Source: Eutreptiella sp. 'Long Island Sound 2002' (Eukaryota; Euglenozoa; Euglenophyceae; Eutreptiales; Eutreptiaceae). From it: a DNA stretch of 64,000 bases. The position numbers and the translations under genes were made by a program. The stretch is from NCBI GenBank assembly GCA_964036045.1, contig OZ038381.1:149615596-149679595 (forward strand), in the 5' to 3' direction. Positions 1 to 11,405 of the stretch are shown here, in pieces; position 1 is the first letter of the stretch; each line of letters begins with the position of its first letter. The notes beneath the pieces are model-generated. The model made no database searches, was not told where the DNA came from, and saw nothing but the letters and a program-made list of their open reading frames with translations.

Positions 1-3000
1 CTTTTGTGTTGGTCACACGTCAAGGGTTCCTCACAGAACGCAAAAGTGGCAAAGATCCCAAGCCAGTCCCCAAAGATTCCTGAAAGATCCTTGGCCACAC
101 GTCAAATATTCCCATCGCTTGGCTTCTTTGAGGGATCTTTGACGTGTGGCCAAGGATCTTTCAAGGATCCTTGGGGTGTGGCGACGGATCTTTGCCACTT
201 TTGTGTTGGTCACGTGTCAAGGGTCCCTCACAGAGCGCAGAAGTGGCAAAGATCCCAAGCCAGTCCCCAAAGATCCTTGAAAGATCCTTGGCCACACGTC
301 AAATATTCCGGTCGCTTGGCTTCTTTGAGGGATCTTTGACGTGTGGCCAAGGATCTTTCAAAGATCTTTGGGGTGTGGCGAGGGACATTTGCCACTTTTT
401 TGTTGGTCACACGTTAAGGGTCCCTCACGGAGCGCAAAAGTGTCAAAGATCCGAAGCCAGTCCCCAAGGATCCTTGAAAGATCCTTGGCCACACGTCAAA
501 TATTCTGGTCGCTTGGCTTTTTTAAGGGATCTTTGACGTGTGGCCAAAGATCTTTCAAGGATCTTTGGGGTGTGGCGACGGATCTTTGCCACTTTTGTGT
601 TGGTCACACGTCAGGGGTCCCTCACAGAGCGCAAAAGTGGCAAAGATCCCGAGCCAGTCCCCAAAGATCCTTGAAAGATCCTTGGCCACACGTCCAATAT
701 TCCGGTCGCTTGGCTTCTTTGAGGGATCTTTGACGTGTGGCCAAGGATCTTTCAAGGATCTTTGGGGTGTGGCGACGGATCTTTGCAACTTTTGTGTTGG
801 TCACACGTCAAGGGTCCCTCACAGAACGCAAAAGTGGCAAAGATCCCAAGCCAGTCCCCAAAGATCCTTGAAAGATCCTTGGCCACACGTCAAATATTCC
901 CGTCGCTTGGGTTTTTTGAGGGATCTTTGACGTGTGGCCAAGGATCTTTCAAGGATCTTTGGGGTGTGGCGAGGGATCTTTGCCACTTTTGTGTTGGTCA
1001 CACGTCAAGGGTCCCTCACGGAGCGCAAAAGTAGCAAAGATCCCAAGCAAGTGCCCAAAGATCCTTGAAAGATCCTTGGCCACACGTCAAATGTTCCCGT
1101 CGCTTGGCTTCTTTGAGGGATCTTTGACGTGTGGCCAAGGATCTTTCGAGGACCTTTGGGGTGTGGCGACGGATCCTTGCCACTTTTGTGTTGGTCACGT
1201 GTCAAGCGTCCCTCACAGAGCGCAAAAGTGGCAAAGATCCCAAGCAAGTGCCCAAAGATCCTTGAAAGATCCTTGGCCACACGTCAAATTTTCCCGTCGC
1301 TTGGCTTCTTTGAGGGAACTTTGACGTGTGGCCAAGGATCTTTCAAGGATTTTTGGGGTGTGGCGACAGATCCTTGCCACTTTTGTGTTGGTCACACGTC
1401 AAGGGTCCCTCATAGAGCGCAAAAGTGGCAAAGATCCCAAGCCAGTCCCCAAAGATCCTTGAAAGATCCTTGGCCACACGTCAAATATTCCGGTCGCTTG
1501 GCTTCTTTGAGGGAACTTTGACGTGTGGCCAAGGATCTTTCAAGGATCTTTGGGGTGTGGCGACGGATCTTTGCCACCCTTGTGTTGGTCACACGTCAAG
1601 GGTCCCTCACAGAACGCAAAAGTGGCAAAGATCCCAAGCCAGTCCCCAAAGATGCTTGAAAGATCCTTGGACACACGTCAAAAAATCCGGTCTCTTGGCT
1701 TCTATGAGGGCTCTTTGACGTGTCGCCAAGAATCTTTCAAGGATCTTTGGGGTGTGGCGACGGATCTTTGCCACTTTTGTGTTGGTCACACGTCAAGGGT
1801 CCCTCACAGAGCGCAAAAGTGGCAAAGATCCAAAGCCAGTCCCCAAAGATCCTTGAAAGATCCTTGCCCACACGTCAAATATTCCGGTCGCTTGGCTTCT
1901 TTGAGGGATCTTTGACGTGTGGCCAAGGATCTTTCAAGGATCTTTGGGGTGTGGCGACGGATCTTTGCCACTTTTGTGTTGGTCACACGTCAAGGGTCCC
2001 TCACAGAGCGCAAAAGTGGCAAAGATTCCAAGCCAGTCCCCAAAGATCCTTGAAAGATCCTTGGACACGCGTCAAATATTCCGGTCTCTTGGCTTCCGTG
2101 AGGGCTCTTTGACGTGTGGCCAAGGATCTTTCAAAGATCTTTGGGGTGTGGCGAGGGATCTTTGCCACTTTTGTGTTGGTCACACGTCAAGGGTCCCTCA
2201 GAGAGCGCAAAAGTGGCAAAGATCCCAAGCCAGTCCCCAAAGAGCCTTGAAAGATCCTTGGCCACACGTCAAATGTTCCTGTCGCTTGGCTTCTTTGAGG
2301 GATCTTTGACGTGTGGCCAAGGATCTTTCAAGGATCTTTGGGGTGTGGCGACGGATCTTTGCCACTTTTGTGTTGGTCACACGTTAAGGGTCCCTCACAG
2401 AGCGCAAAAGTGGCAGAGATCCCAAGCCAGTCCCCAAAGAGCCTTGAAAGATCCTTGGCCACATGTCGAATATTCCCGTCACTTGGCTTCTTTGAGGGAT
2501 CTTTGACGTGTGGCCAAGGATCTTTCATGGATCTTTGAGGTGTGGCGAGGGACCTTTGCCACTTTTGTGTTGGTCACACGTCAAGGGTCCCTCACAGAGC
2601 GCAAAACTGGCAAAGAGCCCAAGCCAGTCCCCAAAGATCCTTGGAACATCCTTGGCCACACGTCGAATATTCCGGTCGCTTGGCTTCTTTGAGGGCTTTT
2701 TGACGTGTGGCCAAGGATCTTTCAAGGATTTTTGGGATGTGGAGACGGATCTTTGCCACTTTTGTGTTGGTCACACGTCAAGGGTCCCTCACAGAGCGCA
2801 AACCTGGCAAAGATCCCAAGCCAGTCCCCAAAGATCCTTGAAAGATCCTTGGCCACACGTCAAATGTTCCGGTCGCTTAGGTTTTTTGAGGGATCTTTGA
2901 CGTGTGGCCAAGGATCTTTCAAGGATCCTTGGGGTGTGGCGACAGATCTTTGCCACTTTTGTGTTGGTCACACGTCAAGGGTCCCTCATAGAGCGCAAAA

Positions 3001-5456
3001 GTGGCAAAGATCCCAAGCCAGTCCCCAAAGATCCTTGAAAGATCCTTGGCCACACGTCAAATATTCCGGTCGCTTGGCTTCTTTGAGGGAACTTTGACGT
3101 GTGGCCAAGGATCTTTCAAGGATCTTTAGGGTGTGGCGACGGATCTTTGCCACCCTTGTGTTGGTCACACGTCAAGGGTCCCTCACAGAACGCAAAAGTG
3201 GCAAAGATCCCAAGCCAGTCCCCAAAGATGCTTGAAAGATCCTTGGACACACGTCAAAAAATCCGGTCTCTTGGCTTCTATGAGGGCTCTTTGACGTGTC
3301 GCCAAGAATCTTTCAAGGATCTTTGGGGTGTGGCGACGGATCTTTGCCACTTTTGTGTTGGTCACACGTCAAGGGTCCCTCACAGAGCGCAAAAGTGGCA
3401 AAGATCCCAAGCCAGTCCCCAAAGATCCTTGAAAGATCCTTGCCCACACGTCAAATATTCCGGTCGCTTGGCTTCTTTGAGGGATCTTTGACGTGTGGCC
3501 AAGGATCTTTCAAGGATCTTTGGGGTGTGGCGAGGGATCTTTGCCACTTTTGTGTTGGTCACACGTCAAGGGTCCCTCAGAGAGCGCAAAAGTGGCAAAG
3601 ATCCCAAGCCAGTCCCCAAAGATCCTTGAAAGATCCTTGGCCACACGTCAAATGTTCCTGTCGCTTGGCTTCTTTGAGGGATCTTTGACGTGTGGCCAAG
3701 GATCTTTCAAGGATCTTTGGGGTGTGGCGACGGATCTTTGCCACTTTTGTGTTGGTCACACGTTAAGGGTCCTTCACAGAGCGCAAACGTGGCAGAGATC
3801 CCAAGCCAGTCCCCAAAGAGCCTTGAAAGATCCTTGGCCACATGTCGAATATTCCCGTCGCTTGGCTTCTTTGAGGGATCTTTGACGTGTGGCCAAGGAT
3901 CTTTCATGGATCTTTGAGGTGTGGCGAGGGACCTTTGCCACTTTTGTGTTGGTCACACGTCAAGGGTCCTTCACAGAGCGCAAAACTGGCAAAGATGCCA
4001 GGCCAGTCCCCAAAGATCCTTGAAAGATCCCTGGCCACACGTCGAATATTGCTGTCGCTTGGCTTCTTTGAGGGATCTTTGACGTGTGGCCAAGGATCTT
4101 TCAAGGATCTTTGGGGTGTGGAGACGGATCTTTGCCACTTTTGTGTTGGTCACACGTCAAGGGTCCCTCACAGAGCGCAAACCTGGCAAAGATCCCAAGC
4201 CAGTCCCCAAGGATCCTTGAAAGATCCTTGGCCACACGTCAAATATTCCAGTCGCTTAGGTTTTTTGAGGGATCTTTGACGTGTGGCCAAGGATCTTTCA
4301 AGGATCTTTGGGGTGTGGCGACAGATCTTTGCCACTTTTGTGTTGGTCACACGTCAAGGGTCCCTCACAGAGCGCAAAAGTGGCAAAGATCCCAAGCCAG
4401 TCCCCAAAGATCCTTGAAAGATCCTTGGCCACACGTCAAATATTCCGGTCGCTTGGCTTCTTTGAGGGAACTTTCACGTTTGGCCAAGGATCTTTCAAGG
4501 ATCTTTGGGGTGTGGCGACGGATCCTTGCCACTTTTGTGTTGGTCACACGTCAAGGGTCCCTCATAGAGCGCAAGATTGGCAAAGATCCCAAGCCAGTCC
4601 CCAAAGATCCTTGAAAGATCCTTGGCCACACGTCAAATATTCCGGTCGCTTGGCTTCTTTGAGGGATCTTTGACGTGTGGCCAAGGATCTTTCAAGGACC
4701 TTTGGGGTGTGGCGACGGATCCTTGCCACTTTTGTTTTGGTCACGTGTGAAGCGTCCCTCACAGAGCGCAAAAGTGGCAAAGATCCCAAGCAACTGCCCA
4801 AAGATCCTTGAAAGATCCTTGGCCACACGTCAAATATTCCCGTCGCTTGGCTTCTTTGAGGGAACTTTGACGTGTGGCCAAGGATCTTTCAAGGATCTTT
4901 GGGGTGTGGCGACGGATCCTTGCCACTTTTGTGTTGGTCACACGTCAAGGGTCCCTCATAGAGCGCAAAAGTGGCAAAGATCCCAAGCCCGTCCCCAAAG
5001 ATCCTTGAAAGATCCTTGGCCACACTTCAAATATTCCGGTCGCTTGGCTTCTTTGAGGGAACGTTGACGTGTGGCCAAGGATCTTTCAAGGATCTTTGGG
5101 GTGTGGCGACGGATCTTTGCCACCCTTGTGTTGGTCACACGTCAAGGGTCCCTCACAGAACGCAAAAGTGGCAAAGATCCCAAGCCAGTCCCCAAAGATG
5201 CTTGAAAGATCCTTGGACACACGTCAAAAAATCCGGTCTCTTGGCTTCTATGAGGGCTCTTTGACGTGTCGCCAAGAATCTTTCAAGGATCTTTGGGGTG
5301 TGGCGACGGATCTTTGCCACTTTTGTGTTGGTCACACGTCAAGGGTCCCTCACAGAGCGCAAAAGTGGCAAAGATCCCAAGCCAGTCCCCAAAGATCCTT
5401 GAAAGATCCTTGCCCACACGTCAAATATTCCGGTCGCTTGGCTTCTTTGAGGGATC

Positions 5457-5622
5457 TTTGACGTGTGGCCAAGGATCTTTCAAGGATCTTTGGGGTGTGG
5501 CGACGGATCTTTGCCACTTTTGTGTTGGTCACACGTCAAGGGTCCCTCAGAGAGCGCAAAAGTGGCAAAGATCCCAAGCCAGTCCCCAAAGATCCTTGAA
5601 AGATCCTTGGCCACACGTCAAA
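5457..5622. repeat. Representative satellite monomer: 166-bp imperfect palindrome
   Basis: Within this monomer, 5457-5495 and 5584-5622 are a perfect 39-bp inverted repeat (TTTGACGTGTGGCC... against ...GGCCACACGTCAAA). Nested inside it, 5505-5522 and 5557-5574 are a perfect 18-bp inverted repeat (GGATCTTTGCCACTTTTG). The 9-base gaps between inner and outer arms are equal on both sides, so the whole is one hairpin with a small internal loop and a 34-base apex (5523-5556). Only about 31 bp of the 197-bp unit lie outside the dyad. The same arms recur with a few substitutions in every monomer. This symmetry also explains why both strands show similar chance reading frames. Confidence 0.95.
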
Positions 5623-5856
5623 TGTTCCTGTCGCTTGGCTTCTTTGAGGGATCTTTGACGTGTGGCCAAGGATCTTTCAAGGATCTTTGGGGTGTGGCGA
5701 CGGATCTTTGCCACTTTTGTGTTGGTCACACGTTAGGGGTCCTTCACAGAGCGCAAAAGTGGCAGAGATCCCAAGCCAGTCCCCAAAGAGCCTTGAAAGA
5801 TCCTTGGCCACATGTCGAATATTCCCGTCGCTTGGCTTCTTTGAGGGATCTTTGAC

Positions 5857-7826
5857 GTGTGGCCAAGGATCTTTCATGGATCTTTGAGGTGTGGCGAGGG
5901 ACCTTTGCCACTTTTGTGTTGGTCACACGTCAAGGGTCCCTCACAGAGCGCAAAACTGGCAAAGATGCCAAGCCAGTCACCAAAGATCCTTGAAAGATCC
6001 TTGGCCACACGTCGAATATTCCGGTCGCTTGGCTTCTTTGAGGGATCTTTGACGTGTGGCCAAGGATCTTTCAAGGATCTTTGGGGTGTGGAGACGGATC
6101 TTTGCCACTTTTGTGTTGGTCACACGTCAAGGGTCCCTCACAGAGCGCAAACCTGGCAAAGATCCCAAGCCAGTCCCCAAAGATCCTTGAAAGATCCTTG
6201 GCCAGGCGTCAAATATTCCGGTCGCTTAGGTTTTTTGAGGGATCTTTGACGTGTGGCCAAGGATCTTTCAAGGATCTTTGGGGTGTGGCGACAGATCTTT
6301 GCCACTTTTGTGTTGGTCACACGTCAAGGGTCCCTCACAGAGCGCAAAAGTGGCAAAGATCCCAAGCCAGTCCCCAAAGATCCTTGAAAGATCCTTGGCC
6401 ACACGTCAAATATTCCGGTCGCTTGGCTTCTTTGAGGGAACTTTCACGTGTGGCCAAGGATCTTTCAAGGATCTTTTGGGGTTGGCGACGGATCCTTGCC
6501 ACTTTTGTGTTGGTCACACGTCAAGGGTCCCTCATAGAGCGCAAGATTGGCAAAGATCCCAAGCCAGTCCCCAAAGATCCTTGAAAGATCCTTGGCCACA
6601 CGTCAAATATTCCGGTCGCCTGGCTTCTTTGAGGGATCTTTGACGTGTGGCCAAGGATCTTTCAAGGACCTTTGGGGTGTGGCGACGGATCCTTGCCACT
6701 TTTGTTTTGGTCACGTGTCAAGCGTCCCTCACAGAGCGCGAAAGTGGCAAAGATCCCAAGCAACTGCCCAAAGATCCTTGAAAGATCCTTGGCCACACGT
6801 CAAATTTTCCCGTCGCTTGGCTTCTTTGAGGGAACTTTGACGTGTGGCCAAGGATCTTTCAAGGATCTTTGGGGTGTGGCGACGGATCCTTGCCACTTTT
6901 GTGTTGGTCACACGTCAAGGGTCCCTCACAGAACGCAAAAGTGGCAAAGATCCCAAGCCAGTCCCCAAAGATGCTTGAAAGATCCTTGGACACACGTCAA
7001 AAAATCCGGTCTCTTGGCTTCTATGAGGGCTCTTTGACGTGTCGCCAAGAATCTTTCAAGGATCTTTGGGGTGTGGCGACGGATCTTTGCCACTTTTGTG
7101 TTGGTCACACGTCAAGGGTCCCTCACAGAGCGCAAAAGTGGCAAAGATCCCAAGCCAGTCCCCAAAGATCCTTCAAAGATCCTTGCCCACACGTCAAATA
7201 TTCCGGTCGCCTGGCTTCTTTGAGGGATCCTTCACGTGTGGCCAAGGATCTTTCAAGGATCTTTGGGGTGTGGCGACGGATCTTTGCCACTTTTGTGTTG
7301 GTCACACGTCAAGGGTCCCTCACAGAACGCAAAAGTGGCAAAGATCCCAAGCAAGTCCCGGAAGATCCTTGAAAGATCCTTGGACACACGTCAAACATTC
7401 CGGTCTCTTGGCTTCCGTGAGGGCTCTTTGACGTGTGGCCAAGGATCTTTCAAAGATCTTTGGGGTGTGGCGACGGATCTTTGCCACTTTTGTGTTGGTC
7501 ACACGTCAAGGGTCCCTCAGAGAGCGCAAAAGTGGCAAAGATCCCAAGCCAGTCCCCAAAGATCCTTGAAAGATCCTTGGCCACACGTCAAATGTTCCTG
7601 TCGCTTGGCTTCTTTGAGGGATCTTTGACGTGTGGCCAAGGATCTTTCAAGGATCTTTGGGGTGTGGCGACGGATCTTTGCCACTTTTGTGTTGGTCACA
7701 CGTTAAGGGTCCCTCACAGAGCGCAAAAGTGGCAGAGATCCCAAGCCAGTCCCCAAAGAGCCTTGAAAGATCCTTGGCCACATGTCGAATATTCCCGTCG
7801 CTTGGCTTCTTTGAGGGATCTTTGAC
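5857..7826. repeat. Representative higher-order repeat unit, 10 monomers (1970 bp)
   Basis: Monomer variants recur in a fixed order at 1970-bp spacing. The variant with GTGTGGCGAGGGACC occurs near 3919, 5889 and 7859. The variant with GTGTGGAGACGG or its one-base derivative occurs near 4117, 6087 and 8057. A third (ORF landmarks 4281, 6251, 8221) keeps the same spacing. Earlier copies are 7 monomers away (1379 bp, 2508 to 3887). A variant with TCAAAAAATCCGGTCTC recurs at spacings of 8, 10 and 9 monomers (landmarks 1523, 3099, 5069, 6842). The array therefore has a 10-mer higher-order repeat with 7-, 8- and 9-mer deletion variants. Confidence 0.85.
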
Positions 7827-9976
7827 GTGTGGCCAAGGATCTTTCAGGGATCTTTGAGGTGTGGCGAGGGACCTTTGCCACTTTTGTGTTGGTCACACGT
7901 CAAGGGTCCCTCACAGAGCGCAAAACTGGCAAAGATCCCAAGCCAGTCCCCAAAGATCCTTGAAACATCCTTGGCCACACGTCGAATATTCCGGTCGCTT
8001 GGCTTCTTTGAGGGATCTTTGACGTGTGGCCAAGGATCTTTCAAGGATCTTTGGGGTGTGGAGATGGATCTTTGCCACTTTTGTGTTGGTCACACGTCAA
8101 GGGTCCCTCACAGAGCGCAAACCTGGCAAAGATCCCAAGCCAGTCCCCAAGGATCCTTGAAAGATCCTTGGCCAGGCGTCAAATATTCCGGTCGCTTGGC
8201 TTCTTTGAGGGATCTTTGACGTGTGGCCAAGGATCTTTCAAGGATCTTTGGGGTGTGGCGACAGATCTTTGCCACTTTTGTGTTGGTCACACGTCAAGGG
8301 TCCCTCACAGAGCGCAAAAGTGGCAAAGATCCCAAGCCAGTCCCCAAAGATCCTTGAAAGATCCTTGGCCACACGTCAAATATTCCGGTCGCTTGGCTTC
8401 TTTGAGGGAACTTTCACGTGTGGCCAAGGATCTTTCAAGGCTCTTTTGGGTGTGGCGACGGATCTTTGCCACTTTTGTGTTGGTCACACGTCAAGGGTCC
8501 CTCACAGAACGCAAAAGTGGCAAAGATCCCAAGCCAGTCCCCAAAGATCCTTGAAAGATCCTTGGACACACGTCAAAAATTCCGGTCTCTTGGCTTCCAT
8601 GAGGGCTCTTTGACGTGTGGCCAAGGATCTTTCAAGGATCTTTGGGGTGTGGCGACGGATCTTTGCCACTTTTGTGTTGGTCACACGTCAAGGGTCCCTC
8701 ACAGAGCGCAAAAGTGGCAAAGATCCCAAGCCAGTCCCCAAAGATCCTTGAAAGATCCTTGGCCAGGCGTCAAATATTCCGGTCGCTTAGGTTTTCTGAG
8801 GGATCTTTGACGTGTGGCCAAGGATCTTTCAAGGATCTTTGGGGTGTGGCGACAGATCTTTGCCACTTTTGTGTTGGTCACACGTCAAGGGTCCCTCATA
8901 GAGCGCAAAAGTGGCAAAGATCCCAAGCCAGTCCCCAAAGATCCTTGAAAGATCCTTGGCCACACGTCACATATTCCGGCCGCTTGGCTTCTTTGAGGGA
9001 ACTTTGACGTGTGGCCAAGGATCTTTCAAGGATCTTTGGGGTGTGGCGACGGATCCTTGCCACTTTTGTGTTGGTCACACGTCAAGGGTCCCTCACAGAA
9101 CGCAAAAGTGGCAAAGATCCCAAGCCAGTCCCCAAAGATCCTTGAAAGATCCTTGGACACACGGCAAAAATTCCGGTCTCTTGGCTTCTATGAGGGCTCT
9201 TTGACGTGTGGCCAAGGATCTTTCAAGGATCTTTGGGGTGTGGCGACGGATCTTTGCCACTTTTGTGTTGGTCACACGTCAGGGGTCCCTCACAGAGCGC
9301 AAAAGTGGCAAAGGTCCCAAGCCAGTCCCCAAAGATCCTTGAAAGATCCTTGGCCACACATCAAATATTCCGGTCGCTTGGCTTCTTTGAGGGATCTTTG
9401 ACGTGTGGCCAAGGATCTTTCAAGGATCCTTGGGGTGTGGCGACGGATCTTTGCCACTTTTGTGTTGGTCACACGTCAAGGGTCCCTCACAGAGCGCAAA
9501 AGTGGCAAAGATCCCAAGCCAGTCCCCAAAGATCCTTGAAAGATCCTTGGCCACACATCAAATATTCCGGTCGCTTGGCTTCTTTGAGGGATCTTTGACG
9601 TGTGGCCAAGGATCTTTCAAGGATCTTTGGGGTGTGGCGACGGATCTTTGCCACTTTTGTGTTGGTCACACGTCAAGGGTCTCTCAGAGAGCGCAAAAGT
9701 GGCAAAGATCCCAATCCAGTCCCCAAAGATCCTTGAAAGATCCTTGGTCAGGTACAATTATTCCTGTCGCTTGGCTTCTTTGAGGGATCTTTGACGTGAG
9801 GCCAAGGATCTTTCAAGGATCTTTGGGCTGTGGCGACGGATCTTTGCCACTTTTGTGTTGGTCACACGTCAAGGGTCCCTCACAGAGCGCAAAAGTGGGA
9901 AAGATCCCAAGCCAGCTCCCAAAGATCCTTGAAAGATCCTGGGCCAGGCGTCAATCATTCCCGTTGCTTGGCTTTG

Positions 9977-10523
9977 TCACTACTACGGTAACAGCCATTC
10001 TCGAGATAAACGGGAAAACAGCGGCAAATCGACGGTTTTTTCAGTTGCAGCCACAGCGAAGCCTTGATGATCGAACTGAGGGCTGTAATTTGTAGGATTT
10101 TATTTGTTTTGATCCCTTAAATATCATCAGAAGGTTTTAGTGAATTATTCTGTGCATTCTGGCAGATTTGCCGCAAATTCGGGATGCGCGCGGTAAAACT
10201 GCAGTTGCCGTACGGCAAAATTATTTTTACCGTATGGTAAATTTCTTTTTAGGGCAGGGCAAAAATTAAAAGCCCGCTCGGTAAAAAAGAAATTGCCCTA
10301 CGGTAAATGCGGCAACAAAATGAACTTCACTACCATGTTAACATTTTTTTCAACATTATGGTCTTGTTGTCTTGGACTGCTGCCATTGCTTACTTTGGGT
10401 GAAACATTTAAAATCATGTTGTTTCTTGTTGGATTCCATTTGTTCCCCCGTGTGAGTTTGTTACACAAGTCAGATATTCTTCCTTAACCTCTCTTTTAGC
10501 TTTGTGCATGATTGCACCTAAGC
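9977..10523. other. Unique spacer between satellite and the 269-codon ORF
   Basis: This AT-richer stretch has no supported gene. It holds a cluster of palindrome-like 14-16-mers: TTGCCGTACGGCAA (10205-10218, perfect), TTTACCGTATGGTAAA (10226-10241, one mismatched pair) and TTGCCCTACGGTAA (10293-10306, imperfect). A pyrimidine stretch ending in TTTTAG just before 10501 could be a 3' splice site for the following reading frame, but that is only a resemblance. Confidence 0.5.
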
Positions 10524-11333
10524 ATGGCACCCAAAAAGAATGCAAAGCCCAAGCCAAGGGCTAAGCAAGCGCGAGTGGTCACTCCGGTGGATGGTCAGGT
10601 GGCTGGTTTGGATGCCGATGATGATGTGGTGGCATTTTTTGAGGAGGTGAGGTGTGCGGCACCGCACACACCTGCTAACTTTGCGCGGTTGGATTTCATA
10701 TTAATTCAGGATGATCTTGTTGCGCTACCGAATGTACCTAATGGGTGGGTGGAAGCACGGGAAGCTACTGTCAGGATGGTAGAGGTTGGTGACTCGGATG
10801 ATGAGGTTGACGAAGTAGGCAATCCACAACCTGAGGCAACCAAACAAGTAAGGGTTGAGGCGTACTATTTGCTTGTGGTTTGCAACATGATGTGGGTTGA
10901 TGTGCCACATGAGATGAAACCCCGCCCCTTGACACACTTGGTTGGTGTGGTAAGAAAGCTTTTGGACGAAAAGATGGTCCTCTTTGGAGTGCAGTTGTCA
11001 TCACAAGATATGCAGCACATTTTCACCACTGCATCCATGTGTTTGAAAGACCATAAGGCGGAACACTTTTTTTTCCTGGAACACAAGCAGGATGGTCCCT
11101 TGATGGAGACCGACCCGGTGTGGAAGTCGGCCAAGGAGGCAAAGAAAAGTGATGCAATGGTTTGCTATGCTCCGTTGGAGAAGGAAAAGTGGCGACCTGT
11201 TGCCCCAATCACGCCTTTTTTGCCGCCTCTGGAAATTGATAGAGAGCAAAACCATGCGGAATTGAGCACTCCGTACAGAAAGATGTCCTTGATTAGTGCC
11301 CTAACAGCTTTGATGAAATCCTGCAGGTTTTGA
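10524..11333 (+). CDS. Unrecognised 269-residue reading frame (possible host gene or exon fragment)
   Basis: This frame starts at the ATG of MAPKKNAKPK; the frame is open slightly further upstream from a non-ATG codon, but this ATG is the first. The product begins with a lysine/arginine-rich tail (about residues 1-20) that could be a nuclear localisation or nucleic-acid-binding segment. A mixed, probably globular part follows, with an acidic patch near residue 95 (DSDDEVDEV). No transmembrane segment or known catalytic motif is visible and the family is not recognised. It ends 72 bases before the outermost retrotransposon insertion, so downstream exons could lie beyond 63083. It could equally be a fragment of an older transposon. 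The preceding TTTTAG and the CAGGTTTTG near its end are splice-like but weak. Confidence 0.45.
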   Translation: MAPKKNAKPKPRAKQARVVTPVDGQVAGLDADDDVVAFFEEVRCAAPHTPANFARLDFILIQDDLVALPNVPNGWVEAREATVRMVEVGDSDDEVDEVGNPQPEATKQVRVEAYYLLVVCNMMWVDVPHEMKPRPLTHLVGVVRKLLDEKMVLFGVQLSSQDMQHIFTTASMCLKDHKAEHFFFLEHKQDGPLMETDPVWKSAKEAKKSDAMVCYAPLEKEKWRPVAPITPFLPPLEIDREQNHAELSTPYRKMSLISALTALMKSCRF

Positions 11334-11401
11334 TGTTGCAAAAGCAAACGAAAGAACAGGATATGGATCCAATCAATGAATAGTTTTGAAATCCAGTATG
11401 T

Positions 11402-11405
11402 CACA
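11402..11405. other. Target-site duplication of element A, left copy (CACA)
   Basis: CACA directly precedes the left LTR of element A and is repeated at 63083-63086 directly after the right LTR. The 4-bp length matches the duplications of C and D in this window. Confidence 0.7.

Larger units (their letters stand above)
1..9976. repeat. 197-bp tandem satellite array, about 50 monomers
   Basis: The same roughly 197-base unit repeats head to tail from the first base to about 9976. Landmark positions recur at exact multiples of 197 (for example 144, 341, 538, 735 ... 9600); only the last spacing is 196. There is essentially no length variation over almost 10 kb, only substitutions. Each unit contains seven copies of GGATCTTT or its complement AAAGATCC and three copies of TTGACGTGTG in either orientation. 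The last two monomers are more diverged, as expected at the edge of an array homogenised by unequal exchange. The left edge lies outside the window. Such arrays are typical of centromeric, pericentromeric or subtelomeric heterochromatin; which one applies cannot be seen here. Confidence 0.97.

Noticed and set aside
1-9976. Dozens of overlapping 60-, 75- and 130-codon reading frames on both strands of the satellite
   Set aside because: 197 is not a multiple of three, so each frame ends within two monomers. The frames merely mirror the repeat and its palindrome, and no gene structure is conserved.
1-9976. CRISPR array
   Set aside because: The units are tandem with no unique spacers, the period is 197 bp, and the context is eukaryotic.
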